Positions 52,437 through 61,723 of a stretch of DNA of 64,000 bases are shown here, in pieces. This DNA is from Xanthocytophaga agilis (lineage in GTDB: Bacteria > Bacteroidota > Bacteroidia > Cytophagales > 172606-1): the NCBI RefSeq assembly GCF_030068605.1, contig NZ_JASJOU010000002.1, forward strand, positions 496,001 to 560,000, in the 5' to 3' direction. A program made the translations under genes and the position numbers. Numbering within the stretch: the first letter of the stretch is position 1; each line of letters starts with the position of its first letter. The notes under the pieces were generated by a model. It ran no database searches. It had not been told where the DNA came from and saw only the letters and a list, made by a program, of their open reading frames with translations.

Positions 52437-55074
52437 ATCAAAAAAGCATCCGGAACCACCCCGATGGGCAACTTACCTGTTGCATTTATTCTGTGCAGAT
52501 CATCTGGTGGAGGAAATAGAAGGTGATTTAGAGGAATTATTCTTCCAGCGGATTCAACTGTTGGGAGAGAAAAAGGCTCGTATCCGATATGTACTGGATG
52601 TAATGAGTCTAATGCGTTCATTTGTTTTCAAAAATAAATCCAGTGATTATATACAACCTTTACCTGACTCTTCTATGATACGCAATTATCTCACTATTGC
52701 TTTGCGGAATCTGCTACGACAAAAGCTAAACAGTTCCTTAAACATCATTGGACTGGCAGCAGGCATTACCTGTAGCCTCTTTATTCTTTTATATGTCAGA
52801 GATGAACTTCACTATGATAAACAGTTTATCGGCTCTGACCGTATTTACCGTATTACACTGGAAAATATAGGCGAAAAAACACGTCACTGGGCAGCAACAG
52901 CACCTTTGATAGGTGAATCTATGGCTCAGGAAATACCAGGTATAACAGAAGTTGCACGTTTTCACCGACCTTATCCTGATCGAATATTCAGTTATACGTC
53001 TACAAACGGCACTTCCGAACGCTTTGAAGAGAAGAGTGGATTTTATGCAGATCCTGCTGTAGTACATATGTTCAATATGGAATTGGTGAAAGGAGATCTC
53101 ACAACCGCACTGAAAGAAGTGAACACGATTATACTTACCACAGCAATGGCCAAGAAATATTTTGGAGATCAGGACCCTATAGGTAAGGTAATTCAGGATG
53201 ATATGGACAATATTCCTATGAAAGTTACAGGAGTTGTAAAAGAATTTCCATTCCCCACGCATCTGCAATTCGACTATCTGATATCGATGAGTACCCGTTA
53301 TCAGACATTAAGCAAAGAAGATCTGCATAACCCAGGATGGAGTAGTTTTTACAATTATGTATTGTTAGATCCATCTCAATCCAAAACAACCATAGAAGCA
53401 AAGTTTCCAGAGTTTATGAAGAAGTTCTATGCTCCTACAGGTGAAACCCCACAACAAATTTTTTCCACACGCAAATTACACTTGCAACCTATTCAGGATA
53501 TTCATCTGCATTCAAAGCTTGAGAAAGAGATAGCACCTAATAGTGACAGTATGTATGTTTATATATTCTCAGTCGCTGCGGCTCTTATTCTACTGCTTGC
53601 GGCAGTGAATTTTATCAATATATCTACAGCTCAAGCTTTCAAACGAATGAAAGAAGTAGGTGTACGCAAAGCTATGGGGGCCAGTAAAAGCCAGTTGATC
53701 CGACAATTTGTAGGCGAAGCCTTCCTTTTGGCTTTTATAGCAACAAGTCTGGCGTTGTTTCTATTCAGACTGATTATCCCTCTTTACAATACCCTCTCAA
53801 TCCGACCAATAGAGGTAGATCAACTATTTACACTTCAGAATATAGGTTTTGTATTAGTACTGGTAGTACTAGTAGGCTGGCTGGCAGGTAGCTATCCTGC
53901 ATGGTTTATTGCCGGGTTCAATTCTATTGAATCGTTGAAAGGAAAGAAAACACCCCGATCATCTATCAGGTGGGTTCGGCAAGGAATGATTGTGTTTCAG
54001 TTTGCAGTATCTGTATTTATGATCTTCAGTACACTGATTATTTATCAACAACTTCGCTTCTTTCACAGTAAAGACATTGGATTTGATAAACAACAGGTAA
54101 TTGCGGTAAAAGTGTATGGCAAAATGTATAATAAAATTGAAACAATCATGCAGACTTTACGCACAAATCCTGCTGTTTCAGATTTTTCCATGACCTCAAC
54201 ACTACCTGGAGACCGGTTTAGTACAGATATGTTTATTCCTGTAAATGATCCTCAAAAAGAATTTCAATTACGCCATATCTGGGTTAATTCCAACTTTCTA
54301 TCTACGTTGGGTATAGAATTAAAAGAAGGCAATGGTTTTGATCATTTACAACTCCATCAAACAGCTTACATTCTTAATGAGGCAGCCATAAAAGCTATGA
54401 ATCTGGATTCACCTCTTGGAATGCAGTTTGTTTCTCGTGGTGATACCGGAAAAATAATGGGGATTGTAAAAGATTTTCATTTTGCTTCTCTACACTCTAC
54501 CATCGAACCACTGGTTATTGTACATAAACCATTTCAGACAAATTATATGCTGATCAATGTTGCAGGCAATCACCTACCTGAAACATTGGAATTACTGAAA
54601 TCTACCTTTCATTCACTTTCACCAGAAACCTTATTCAGTTATACATTTCTTAATGAGAAGCTGAATATGTTATATGCATCCGAAAACCGAATGAGTCAGG
54701 TCTTCCAGTTATTTTCCGGGCTTACTATTCTAATATCCTGTTTGGGATTGTTTAGCCTGGTTATCTATACAGTAGAGTTACGTACCAAGGAAATTGGCAT
54801 TCGTAAGATACTTGGATCATCTGTTCTGGAAGTAATTATGCTTCTTTTAAAGAACTTTTTACAACCTGTATTGATAGCTACTTTAATTGCCTGGCCTTTT
54901 GCATGGTGGGTAGCCACCCAATGGCTTCAAAACTTTGCCTATCACATTGCCATTGACTGGAAAGTATTTGCAGGATCTGCACTGCTTATATGGCTGATAG
55001 CTATACTAACAGTAAGTTTTCAATCTATCAGAGCAGCTTTAACCAATCCGGTTAATACGCTACGCAACGAATAA
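52429..55074 (+). CDS. FtsX/MacB-like ABC permease with prefix domain, operon 2 second
   Basis: 881 aa; the start ATG at 52429 lies within the end of the previous gene (8-bp overlap ATGAATAA), so translation is probably coupled. The prefix domain is of the ADHLVEEIEGDLEELF subtype. It is the most divergent member: MNFINISTAQAFKRMKEVGVRKAMGASKSQLIRQFVGEA in place of MNLSTARSEKRAKEVGIRKAIG, and the usual GRDFS motif of the second periplasmic domain reads GNGFDHLQLHQ. VELRTKEIGIRKILGSSVLEVIMLL is the C-terminal unit. Confidence 0.88.
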   Translation: MNKSKKHPEPPRWATYLLHLFCADHLVEEIEGDLEELFFQRIQLLGEKKARIRYVLDVMSLMRSFVFKNKSSDYIQPLPDSSMIRNYLTIALRNLLRQKLNSSLNIIGLAAGITCSLFILLYVRDELHYDKQFIGSDRIYRITLENIGEKTRHWAATAPLIGESMAQEIPGITEVARFHRPYPDRIFSYTSTNGTSERFEEKSGFYADPAVVHMFNMELVKGDLTTALKEVNTIILTTAMAKKYFGDQDPIGKVIQDDMDNIPMKVTGVVKEFPFPTHLQFDYLISMSTRYQTLSKEDLHNPGWSSFYNYVLLDPSQSKTTIEAKFPEFMKKFYAPTGETPQQIFSTRKLHLQPIQDIHLHSKLEKEIAPNSDSMYVYIFSVAAALILLLAAVNFINISTAQAFKRMKEVGVRKAMGASKSQLIRQFVGEAFLLAFIATSLALFLFRLIIPLYNTLSIRPIEVDQLFTLQNIGFVLVLVVLVGWLAGSYPAWFIAGFNSIESLKGKKTPRSSIRWVRQGMIVFQFAVSVFMIFSTLIIYQQLRFFHSKDIGFDKQQVIAVKVYGKMYNKIETIMQTLRTNPAVSDFSMTSTLPGDRFSTDMFIPVNDPQKEFQLRHIWVNSNFLSTLGIELKEGNGFDHLQLHQTAYILNEAAIKAMNLDSPLGMQFVSRGDTGKIMGIVKDFHFASLHSTIEPLVIVHKPFQTNYMLINVAGNHLPETLELLKSTFHSLSPETLFSYTFLNEKLNMLYASENRMSQVFQLFSGLTILISCLGLFSLVIYTVELRTKEIGIRKILGSSVLEVIMLLLKNFLQPVLIATLIAWPFAWWVATQWLQNFAYHIAIDWKVFAGSALLIWLIAILTVSFQSIRAALTNPVNTLRNE

Positions 55075-55076
55075 GT

Positions 55077-57701
55077 ATGGAGACTCCACAACCACCTCGC
55101 TTGGCGACCCGCCTGTTGCATTTATTCTGTACGAATCATCTAATAGAAGAGATGGAAGGGGATTTAGAAGAACTATTTCTACAACGAGTCAAACTTTTAG
55201 GAGAGAAAAAAGCACGCATTCGATATATAATGGATGTACTAAGTCTGATACGTCCAGTTGTTCTTAAAAAGACGAAAAATGAATACTCACAATCTACATT
55301 CAGTTCCACTATGTTACGAAATTATCTAACCATCGCGTTTCGGAATCTGACCCGTAATAAAGGATATTCCTTTATCAACATTGCGGGATTGGCTGCAGGA
55401 ATGGCTGTGGCTATGCTCATTGGCTTATGGATCTATGATGAATTATCCTTTAACCAAAATTATAAAAACTATGACCGTATTGCCAGAGTAATGGAAAACA
55501 GAAACTATGATGGGGAAATAGGCACGCTTTGGTCAGCATCACCGCCATTGGGAGATGCATTGAGGAGTCAGTACAGTTCTAATTTCAAACATATCTTAAT
55601 GGCGTCCAATCCAACACGTGTTATTCTATCAACAGAATCAACTAAGTTAATACAAAATGGATACTATTTTGAACCAGGAGTTGCAGAGATGCTGAGTCTT
55701 ACTATGCTCTATGGTACACGTGAGGGATTGAACGAACCGCATTCTGTTTTGCTATCAGAATCAATGGCTAAAGCCTTTTTTGGTGATATTAATCCAGTAG
55801 GCAAACTGATGAAGATCGAAAATACACTGGATGTAAAAGTAACTGGAGTATACAAAGATTTACCACGTAATTCAGATTTTAATGATATGGCGTTTATAGC
55901 ACCCTGGAGTTTATATGTAAGCAGTAGAAAATGGATACAGAAAGATGCGTGGTGGCAGAATGGCTTTCAAGCCTATGTACAAGTAGCAGATCATGTAAAT
56001 ATGACCGATGTATCAAAGAAAATCAGAGATATTAAATTGAAGCATTGTGATAAAGAAGAAGCATTGGCAAAACCAGAACTATTCCTTTTCCCAATGTCCC
56101 AATGGCGGTTGTATTCTGAATTTAAAAATGGTGTGAGCACAGGTGGGCGCATTCAGTTTGTATGGATATATGCCATGATTGGTATTTTTGTCTTAGTGCT
56201 GGCCTGTATCAACTTTATGAACCTATCAACAGCTCGTTCTGAAAAAAGAGCAAAGGAAGTAGGTGTTCGAAAAGCTATTGGATCATTGCAACATCAGTTA
56301 ATTAGCCAGTTCTTTAGTGAGTCCTTACTGGTAGTGGCATTTTCATTTGCATTATGTATACTACTAGTTCAACTTGTACTCCCTTTCTTTAATGATATTG
56401 CAGATAAGAATGTATCCATAGCCTGGAACAACTCCTTATTTTGGTTAGTAAGCATTACTTTTTGTTTATTCACCGGCTTACTGGCAGGAAGTTATCCGGC
56501 TCTTTATCTATCCTCCTTTCAGCCAGTGAATGTGCTCAAAGGCACCTTCGTAGCTGGACGTTTTTCAGCTATACCACGTAAAGTTCTCGTAGTAGGTCAG
56601 TTTACCGTCTCTATCGCACTGATTATAAGCACCATTATCATTTTCCAGCAGGTTCAATTCTCAAAAGACCGACCTGTAGGATATAGTCGGGATGGGTTGA
56701 TTATGATTGAAACCCCTACTCCTGATATTCATAAGCATCTGGACGCCATTCGGTATGAGCTAAAGAAGACGGCTACCATAGTGGAGTTATCTGAATCACT
56801 CAATCCTATGACGGGAATTAGTTTCACTTCAAATGGCTATGAATGGACAGGAAAAGAAACAGAACAACAGGCAAGCTTTGCTACTGTTTATGTAGATCAT
56901 GAATTTGGTCAGACAGTAGGTTGGCAATTTAAGGCAGGTCGGAATTTTTCAAGGAAATTCGCAACAGATTCAACGGGTATTGTTTTGAACAAAACAGCAG
57001 CTGACTTTATAGGCTTAAAAGATCCTATCGGGAAAACAATTCGACAAACTGCTTTTGGTCAAACATCTATATACCATATTGTTGGAGTAATCAATGATAT
57101 GATCATGGAGTCTCCTTATGAGCCTGTTAAAAAAACAATTTATAAGATTAACAACGGAAAGGGTAATTTTATTAACGCAAGGATAAATCCAGCTCAAAGT
57201 ACTCGGGATGCGCTACAAACAATAGAGACAGTCTTAAAAAAGTATGATCCAGATACTCCCTTCGCATACAAATTTGTAAGCAACGAATATGCTCAGAAGT
57301 TTGGAGAAGAAGAACGAATGGGTAAGTTGATTACTTTCTTTTCAGTACTCGCTATTTTTATTTCTTGTCTGGGATTATCAGGTCTGGCTTCATACATAGC
57401 CGAACAACGTACCAAGGAAATTGGTATTCGGAAAGTACTGGGGGCGTCTATATTCAATTTATGGGCACTACTCTCCAAGGACTTTGTGTATTTGGTGCTT
57501 ACTGCCTTTGTCATTGCTACTCCAATAGCCTGGTATTTTCTTAATAGTTGGCTACAAAGCTATACCTACCGCACAGAAATATCGTGGTGGATTTTTCTAA
57601 TCACAGGGGTAGGTGCTTTACTAATTACCTTGTTGACAGTAAGTTTTCAATCCATCAAAGCTGCTTTACTAAATCCAGTTAAGTCACTTAGGAATGAATA
57701 A
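55077..57701 (+). CDS. FtsX/MacB-like ABC permease with prefix domain, operon 2 third
   Basis: 874 aa, starting 2 bp after the previous stop. The prefix domain reads TNHLIEEMEGDLEELFLQRVKLLGEKKARIRY. The rest is of the 38688/49770 lineage: EPHSVLLSESMAKAFFGDINPVGKLMKIEN, STARSEKRAKEVGVRKAIGSLQHQLISQFFSES, and AEQRTKEIGIRKVLGASIFNLWALLSKDF. It ends LLNPVKSLRNE and is followed by a dyad at 57724. It is the last gene of operon 2. Confidence 0.9.
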   Translation: METPQPPRLATRLLHLFCTNHLIEEMEGDLEELFLQRVKLLGEKKARIRYIMDVLSLIRPVVLKKTKNEYSQSTFSSTMLRNYLTIAFRNLTRNKGYSFINIAGLAAGMAVAMLIGLWIYDELSFNQNYKNYDRIARVMENRNYDGEIGTLWSASPPLGDALRSQYSSNFKHILMASNPTRVILSTESTKLIQNGYYFEPGVAEMLSLTMLYGTREGLNEPHSVLLSESMAKAFFGDINPVGKLMKIENTLDVKVTGVYKDLPRNSDFNDMAFIAPWSLYVSSRKWIQKDAWWQNGFQAYVQVADHVNMTDVSKKIRDIKLKHCDKEEALAKPELFLFPMSQWRLYSEFKNGVSTGGRIQFVWIYAMIGIFVLVLACINFMNLSTARSEKRAKEVGVRKAIGSLQHQLISQFFSESLLVVAFSFALCILLVQLVLPFFNDIADKNVSIAWNNSLFWLVSITFCLFTGLLAGSYPALYLSSFQPVNVLKGTFVAGRFSAIPRKVLVVGQFTVSIALIISTIIIFQQVQFSKDRPVGYSRDGLIMIETPTPDIHKHLDAIRYELKKTATIVELSESLNPMTGISFTSNGYEWTGKETEQQASFATVYVDHEFGQTVGWQFKAGRNFSRKFATDSTGIVLNKTAADFIGLKDPIGKTIRQTAFGQTSIYHIVGVINDMIMESPYEPVKKTIYKINNGKGNFINARINPAQSTRDALQTIETVLKKYDPDTPFAYKFVSNEYAQKFGEEERMGKLITFFSVLAIFISCLGLSGLASYIAEQRTKEIGIRKVLGASIFNLWALLSKDFVYLVLTAFVIATPIAWYFLNSWLQSYTYRTEISWWIFLITGVGALLITLLTVSFQSIKAALLNPVKSLRNE

Positions 57702-58155
57702 GGAAAAGTAATTACACTCTTTATACTCTGGTGTTGAGTTATCCATTCAGTCAACCCAACACCAGAGTACAGTATTCTCCAATTACTCTACTATTATCAT
57801 CTTTACAGGTTTCTTCTTTTTTATTTTTTTATATACAAGAGGTAATTCCTCAACAGCAGACTTTCATTTAACTCCTGCTTAGATCTCTCGTTTATTTCAT
57901 ATAGCGACCAAGAAACTATTTGGTAAAGCATTTTCGATCTGCTATCCAACATTTACAAATACACAGGCTTTTACTTCTATCACAAATAAATTTTAGCGTA
58001 TATATGCAACAACTTCCAATATAATGCATCTATACCTATGTAGTTATAATCTCCCCAGCAACTGATAAGAGTATTATATTTTTTAGAATGTTTTTCGAAA
58101 GGCAAGCCGATCTCAACATCATACCATTACTACACTTTTTTTAATACCTGAAACT
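57702..58155. other. 454-bp AT-rich gap before the eighth permease
   Basis: Holds the dyad at 57724-57769 and otherwise no gene or repeat I can support. It probably contains a separate promoter for the permease at 58156. Confidence 0.6.
57724..57769 (+). terminator. Dyad after permease operon 2
   Basis: Perfect 13-bp stem (57724-57736 with 57757-57769), 20-base loop, but no good T run, so terminator function is only probable. Confidence 0.5.
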
Positions 58156-60519
58156 ATGCTATCCAACTACCTTACTATTGCCTGGAGAAACCTGTCAAAG
58201 AATAAGGGTTTCTCATTTATTAACATTCTGGGTCTTTCGCTGGGGATGGCCTGCAGTCTGTTTATCTTTCTTTGGATACAGGATGAAGTAGGTACAGATG
58301 CTTTTCATAAAAATGGAGAACGCCTGTATCAGTTACGTGAAGTGCAGTATTACGATAATGATAAAACATTGGATACCTATTCTACTCCTGGCATTCTGGC
58401 TGAATATATCAGAAAAGAGGTTCCGGAAGTTACCCATTCGCTTGCTATTACCTGGGAACACGATTTGTTATTTCGTACAGGAGATAAATCCGGAAAAGAA
58501 AAGGGTCGTTATGCCAGTTCGGATATATTTGAAATGCTAAGCTTTCCATTGATTCAGGGTAATTCTAAGACAGTGTTGTCATCTCCGGATCAGGTAGTGA
58601 TTTCACGCAAGTTGGCTGAAAAGTATTTTGGTCAGCAGAATCCCATTAATAAAATTATCCATATAGATAACCAAAAAGATTTCAAAGTCAGTGGTGTATT
58701 TGAGAATATACAAGATAATTCTTCCTTAAAATTCGATTACCTGCTCCCCTATCAGGATTTTGAACAGCAAAATGCTTGGACTAAGGAATGGACTAGTAAT
58801 GGTCCTCATACACTGATTCTACTTCATCCGGATGCGTCATGGGAAAAAGTAGACCAAAAACTTAGAAATTACCTGATCAGCAAACGTGAAAAGGAAGCTA
58901 GCAAAATTGAACTCTTTTTACAACCTTATTCTGAACGGTATCTTCACTCCCACTTTGAAAATGGTAAGCCAACAGGCGGTCGTATTGAATATATTCGCCT
59001 ATTCTCCATTGTTACTATTTTTATCTTGCTAATTGCCTGTGTCAACTTTATGAATCTGGCTACTGCCCGTTCAGTCAAACGTTCCAAGGAAGTAGGTATT
59101 CGTAAAGTAGTAGGAGCTGACAAACGCTTCCTGATTGGACAATTTATGGGAGAGGCGATTATGACTACTTTTATCTCTCTGGCTGTAGCTTTGCTGATGG
59201 TTGTACTTTTTCTTCCTACTTTTAATTCACTTACAGAAAAACACATCTCCCTACAAATTGCAAGTTCTTCATTCTGGTTCACTATACTGACCCTGGCACT
59301 AGTGACAGGATTGATTTCAGGAAGCTATCCAGCTTTGTTTCTGTCATCTCTCAATCCGATAACTATCCTGAAAGGATCTCTTAAGTTTAAACCAGAAGCA
59401 TTGCTTTTCCGTAAAGCACTGGTTGTCTTTCAGTTTACCTTATCTATCATTCTTATTGCAGGAACAATTATCGTATACAGGCAAATACAATACATTCAAA
59501 ATAAGAACCTGGGATTGGATCGTGAAAATGTAATTTATGTGCCTATTGAAGGTTCTATTGCCAAAAACTTTGAAACATTCAAGACAACTCTTCTTCAATC
59601 TTCCGCTATTCAGTCTGTATCAACATCTACCCAGATTCCAACTGAGATGAGGAGTTCTACATCTGGAGTAGAATGGGCAGGAAAAAATCCAAAAGACAAT
59701 ATTCCATTTGCAAATACAGATATCTCATACGACTTCATCAAAACGATGAAAATTAAACTAAAGGATGGTAGAGATTTCTCTAAAGAATTTGGAACCGACA
59801 CTGCCAATTATCTTATCAACGAAGAAGCTGCGAAACGAATGGGAATGAAAAATCCTGTAGGACAAGACCTAACTATGTGGGATCGCAAAGGAAAGATCGT
59901 TGGTCTAATGGAAAACTTTCATTTACAATCGCTGCACGTAGCCATTGAACCACTTATTTTCCGATTGGACGCTCATCCTGCCTGGGGACAGATTGTTGTT
60001 CGTACTCAACCTGGTAAAACTCAACAGGCATTGGTAGAAATTGAAAAAGCCTCTAAGGTCTATAATCCGGAATATCCATTCTCTTATGAGTTTGCGGATG
60101 CTACTTTTCAGAAACAATATAAAAGTGAAATGGTAATTGGAAAGCTTGCTAATTGCTTTGCTTTTCTGGGTGTATTTATTTCTTGCCTGGGCTTATTTGG
60201 ATTGGTAATGTTTACAGCTGAGCAACGTACCAAAGAGATTGGTATCCGAAAAGTATTGGGAGCTTCTGTAGCCAACATTGTATCGATGTTATCACAGGAC
60301 TTTTTAAAGCTGGTACTACTTGCATTTGTAATTGCTACTCCTCTGGCATGGTGGTCATTAAATCAGTGGCTACAAAACTTTGTGTATCGTACAGATATGC
60401 ATTGGTGGATTTTTGCACTGGCAGGCATCCTGGCTGTATGCATCGCTTTACTAACAATCAGTTTCCAATCTATCAAAGCGGCCATAGCTAATCCTGTGAA
60501 GTCTTTGCGATCAGAATAG
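58156..60519 (+). CDS. FtsX/MacB-like ABC permease without prefix domain
   Basis: 787 aa. It begins directly at the first membrane unit (MLSNYLTIAWRNLSKNKGFSFINILGLSLGMACSLFIFLWIQDE), lacking the 75-residue prefix domain of the other seven. FEMLSFPLIQGNSKTVLSSPDQVVISRKLAEKYFGQQNPINK and AEQRTKEIGIRKVLGASVANIVSMLSQDFLKLV link it to the 41348 lineage. It has its own 454-bp upstream region and its own terminator, so it is probably a separate transcription unit. No ATPase gene is next to it. Confidence 0.9.
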   Translation: MLSNYLTIAWRNLSKNKGFSFINILGLSLGMACSLFIFLWIQDEVGTDAFHKNGERLYQLREVQYYDNDKTLDTYSTPGILAEYIRKEVPEVTHSLAITWEHDLLFRTGDKSGKEKGRYASSDIFEMLSFPLIQGNSKTVLSSPDQVVISRKLAEKYFGQQNPINKIIHIDNQKDFKVSGVFENIQDNSSLKFDYLLPYQDFEQQNAWTKEWTSNGPHTLILLHPDASWEKVDQKLRNYLISKREKEASKIELFLQPYSERYLHSHFENGKPTGGRIEYIRLFSIVTIFILLIACVNFMNLATARSVKRSKEVGIRKVVGADKRFLIGQFMGEAIMTTFISLAVALLMVVLFLPTFNSLTEKHISLQIASSSFWFTILTLALVTGLISGSYPALFLSSLNPITILKGSLKFKPEALLFRKALVVFQFTLSIILIAGTIIVYRQIQYIQNKNLGLDRENVIYVPIEGSIAKNFETFKTTLLQSSAIQSVSTSTQIPTEMRSSTSGVEWAGKNPKDNIPFANTDISYDFIKTMKIKLKDGRDFSKEFGTDTANYLINEEAAKRMGMKNPVGQDLTMWDRKGKIVGLMENFHLQSLHVAIEPLIFRLDAHPAWGQIVVRTQPGKTQQALVEIEKASKVYNPEYPFSYEFADATFQKQYKSEMVIGKLANCFAFLGVFISCLGLFGLVMFTAEQRTKEIGIRKVLGASVANIVSMLSQDFLKLVLLAFVIATPLAWWSLNQWLQNFVYRTDMHWWIFALAGILAVCIALLTISFQSIKAAIANPVKSLRSE

Positions 60520-60535
60520 TAATACACTAAAATAC

Positions 60536-60565
60536 AACAGCCCTGCAATAACAGGGCTGTTTTGT
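60536..60565 (+). terminator. Terminator after the eighth permease
   Basis: 10-bp perfect stem (60536-60545 with 60552-60561), ACAGCCCTG type, with a TTTTG tail. Confidence 0.85.
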
Positions 60566-60642
60566 TCTATATCTAAAGAATAAGATCCTTTGATTAGTAT
60601 ATATTAATACTATTATCAATAATTTTATTGCAACATCAAAAA

Positions 60643-60846
60643 TCAACTATTCACCGATTCTTGTTCTTTTACCACCTTCCGGCTTTTTTGCAGAGTAAAG
60701 AAACCAGCGGTAGTCATAAATCCAAGCAAAGCTATAAAAGACTGGGTATCAATCCGATTAAGCATCCAAAGTAAATACCCGCTAAAGGTAAAAACCCCTA
60801 AAAGCAACGACTTCCAATTGCGCATTATTCTTCGGTTAATGGTCAT
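60643..60846 (-). CDS. Small membrane protein of unknown function
   Basis: 67 aa (60 if the second ATG at 60825, MRNWKSLLLGV, is used). Two hydrophobic stretches, SLLLGVFTFSGYLLWML and FIALLGFMTTAGFFTL, are followed by a charged tail (QKSRKVVKEQESVNS), so it should be a two-span inner-membrane protein. The layout recalls small phage-holin-like or accessory membrane proteins but no family is recognised. It is convergent with the permease gene and isolated. Confidence 0.5.
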   Translation of the reverse strand: MTINRRIMRNWKSLLLGVFTFSGYLLWMLNRIDTQSFIALLGFMTTAGFFTLQKSRKVVKEQESVNS

Positions 60847-61087
60847 AGCTGTAGTACATTAGTGTGAGAAAAAAGCATCAGTCAAAAAGAATATCAAACA
60901 GTTCCGGACCTGGCTGACTCTTTCAGACCAATTGCACTCAATAGAACAAATTTCGGCATTTTGGAAGGTTCAGTCAATTTCAATAACTGATAATCTGAAT
61001 GTCTGATAATAGTATAGACAAAAATGCAGTCAGTCTCCAAAATACAGTATTCTTTATTTATACTTGAAGACAAAATCTTCACTATTC

Positions 61088-61678
61088 ATGTTCACTCCTC
61101 CTAGACTTCGCAAAGACTATTTTATTTTTCTTCTCCTTCTCTCAATTGCATATTGTACTAATATACTCTCATTATTTTTTTTCAAAACAGGAGTTATAGA
61201 CTTAAGCAAAACTATCGTAGACCTATTATTATTCAGCAGTGAGTTTTTATTCATTGCCCTTCTTTTTTCCCTAGCAGTTGTAATGAACAATTATAAGGAG
61301 TATAAACTTCGGAACAGCTTTCTTGCCTATATTCTGATTCAGTCTTTTACTCCATTCACACATTCCATCATATCCGAACTTGAAGAGAATACGGGACTAT
61401 ATTTTATGATAATTGTCGGGATTAGTATGATGTGTATTATTATCTATCTTCTTATACAGTCCTTTCGAATTCAGAAAAAATCGATAAAAATTAATATACG
61501 ATTCATTGGTTTAAGCATCTTTTTATCCCATATAATATCTATTCTCTTAATACCTTTCTATACAATCCAAGGTCCCACATTCGATAGAACAAAAATACAA
61601 ATGCTAATTGATTTGTTACCCTGTATTGCCATTATAGCCTTTTATATAAAGCTTGCTAGAAAACCTGCATTTGAGTAA
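61088..61678 (+). CDS. Multi-pass membrane protein of unknown function
   Basis: 196 aa from the ATG at 61088; a TTG at 61064 is less likely. About six hydrophobic segments (YFIFLLLLSIAYC, LLLFSSEFLFIALLFSLAVV, FLAYILIQSFTPF, FMIIVGISMMCIIIYLLIQSF, IGLSIFLSHIISILLIPFY, LLPCIAIIAFYIKLA) separated by short polar loops. No family motif is seen. It lies 45 bp upstream of a large lipoprotein gene on the same strand, so they may act together. Confidence 0.65.
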   Translation: MFTPPRLRKDYFIFLLLLSIAYCTNILSLFFFKTGVIDLSKTIVDLLLFSSEFLFIALLFSLAVVMNNYKEYKLRNSFLAYILIQSFTPFTHSIISELEENTGLYFMIIVGISMMCIIIYLLIQSFRIQKKSIKINIRFIGLSIFLSHIISILLIPFYTIQGPTFDRTKIQMLIDLLPCIAIIAFYIKLARKPAFE

Positions 61679-61723
61679 AAGGAATATATTTGAATGACAC
61701 CTATTTAACTATATTTACCCTCT

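Noticed and set aside
60894-61082. 62-residue minus-strand frame upstream of the membrane protein
   Set aside because: It lies in the expected promoter gap, has no recognisable pattern and no supported start signal.
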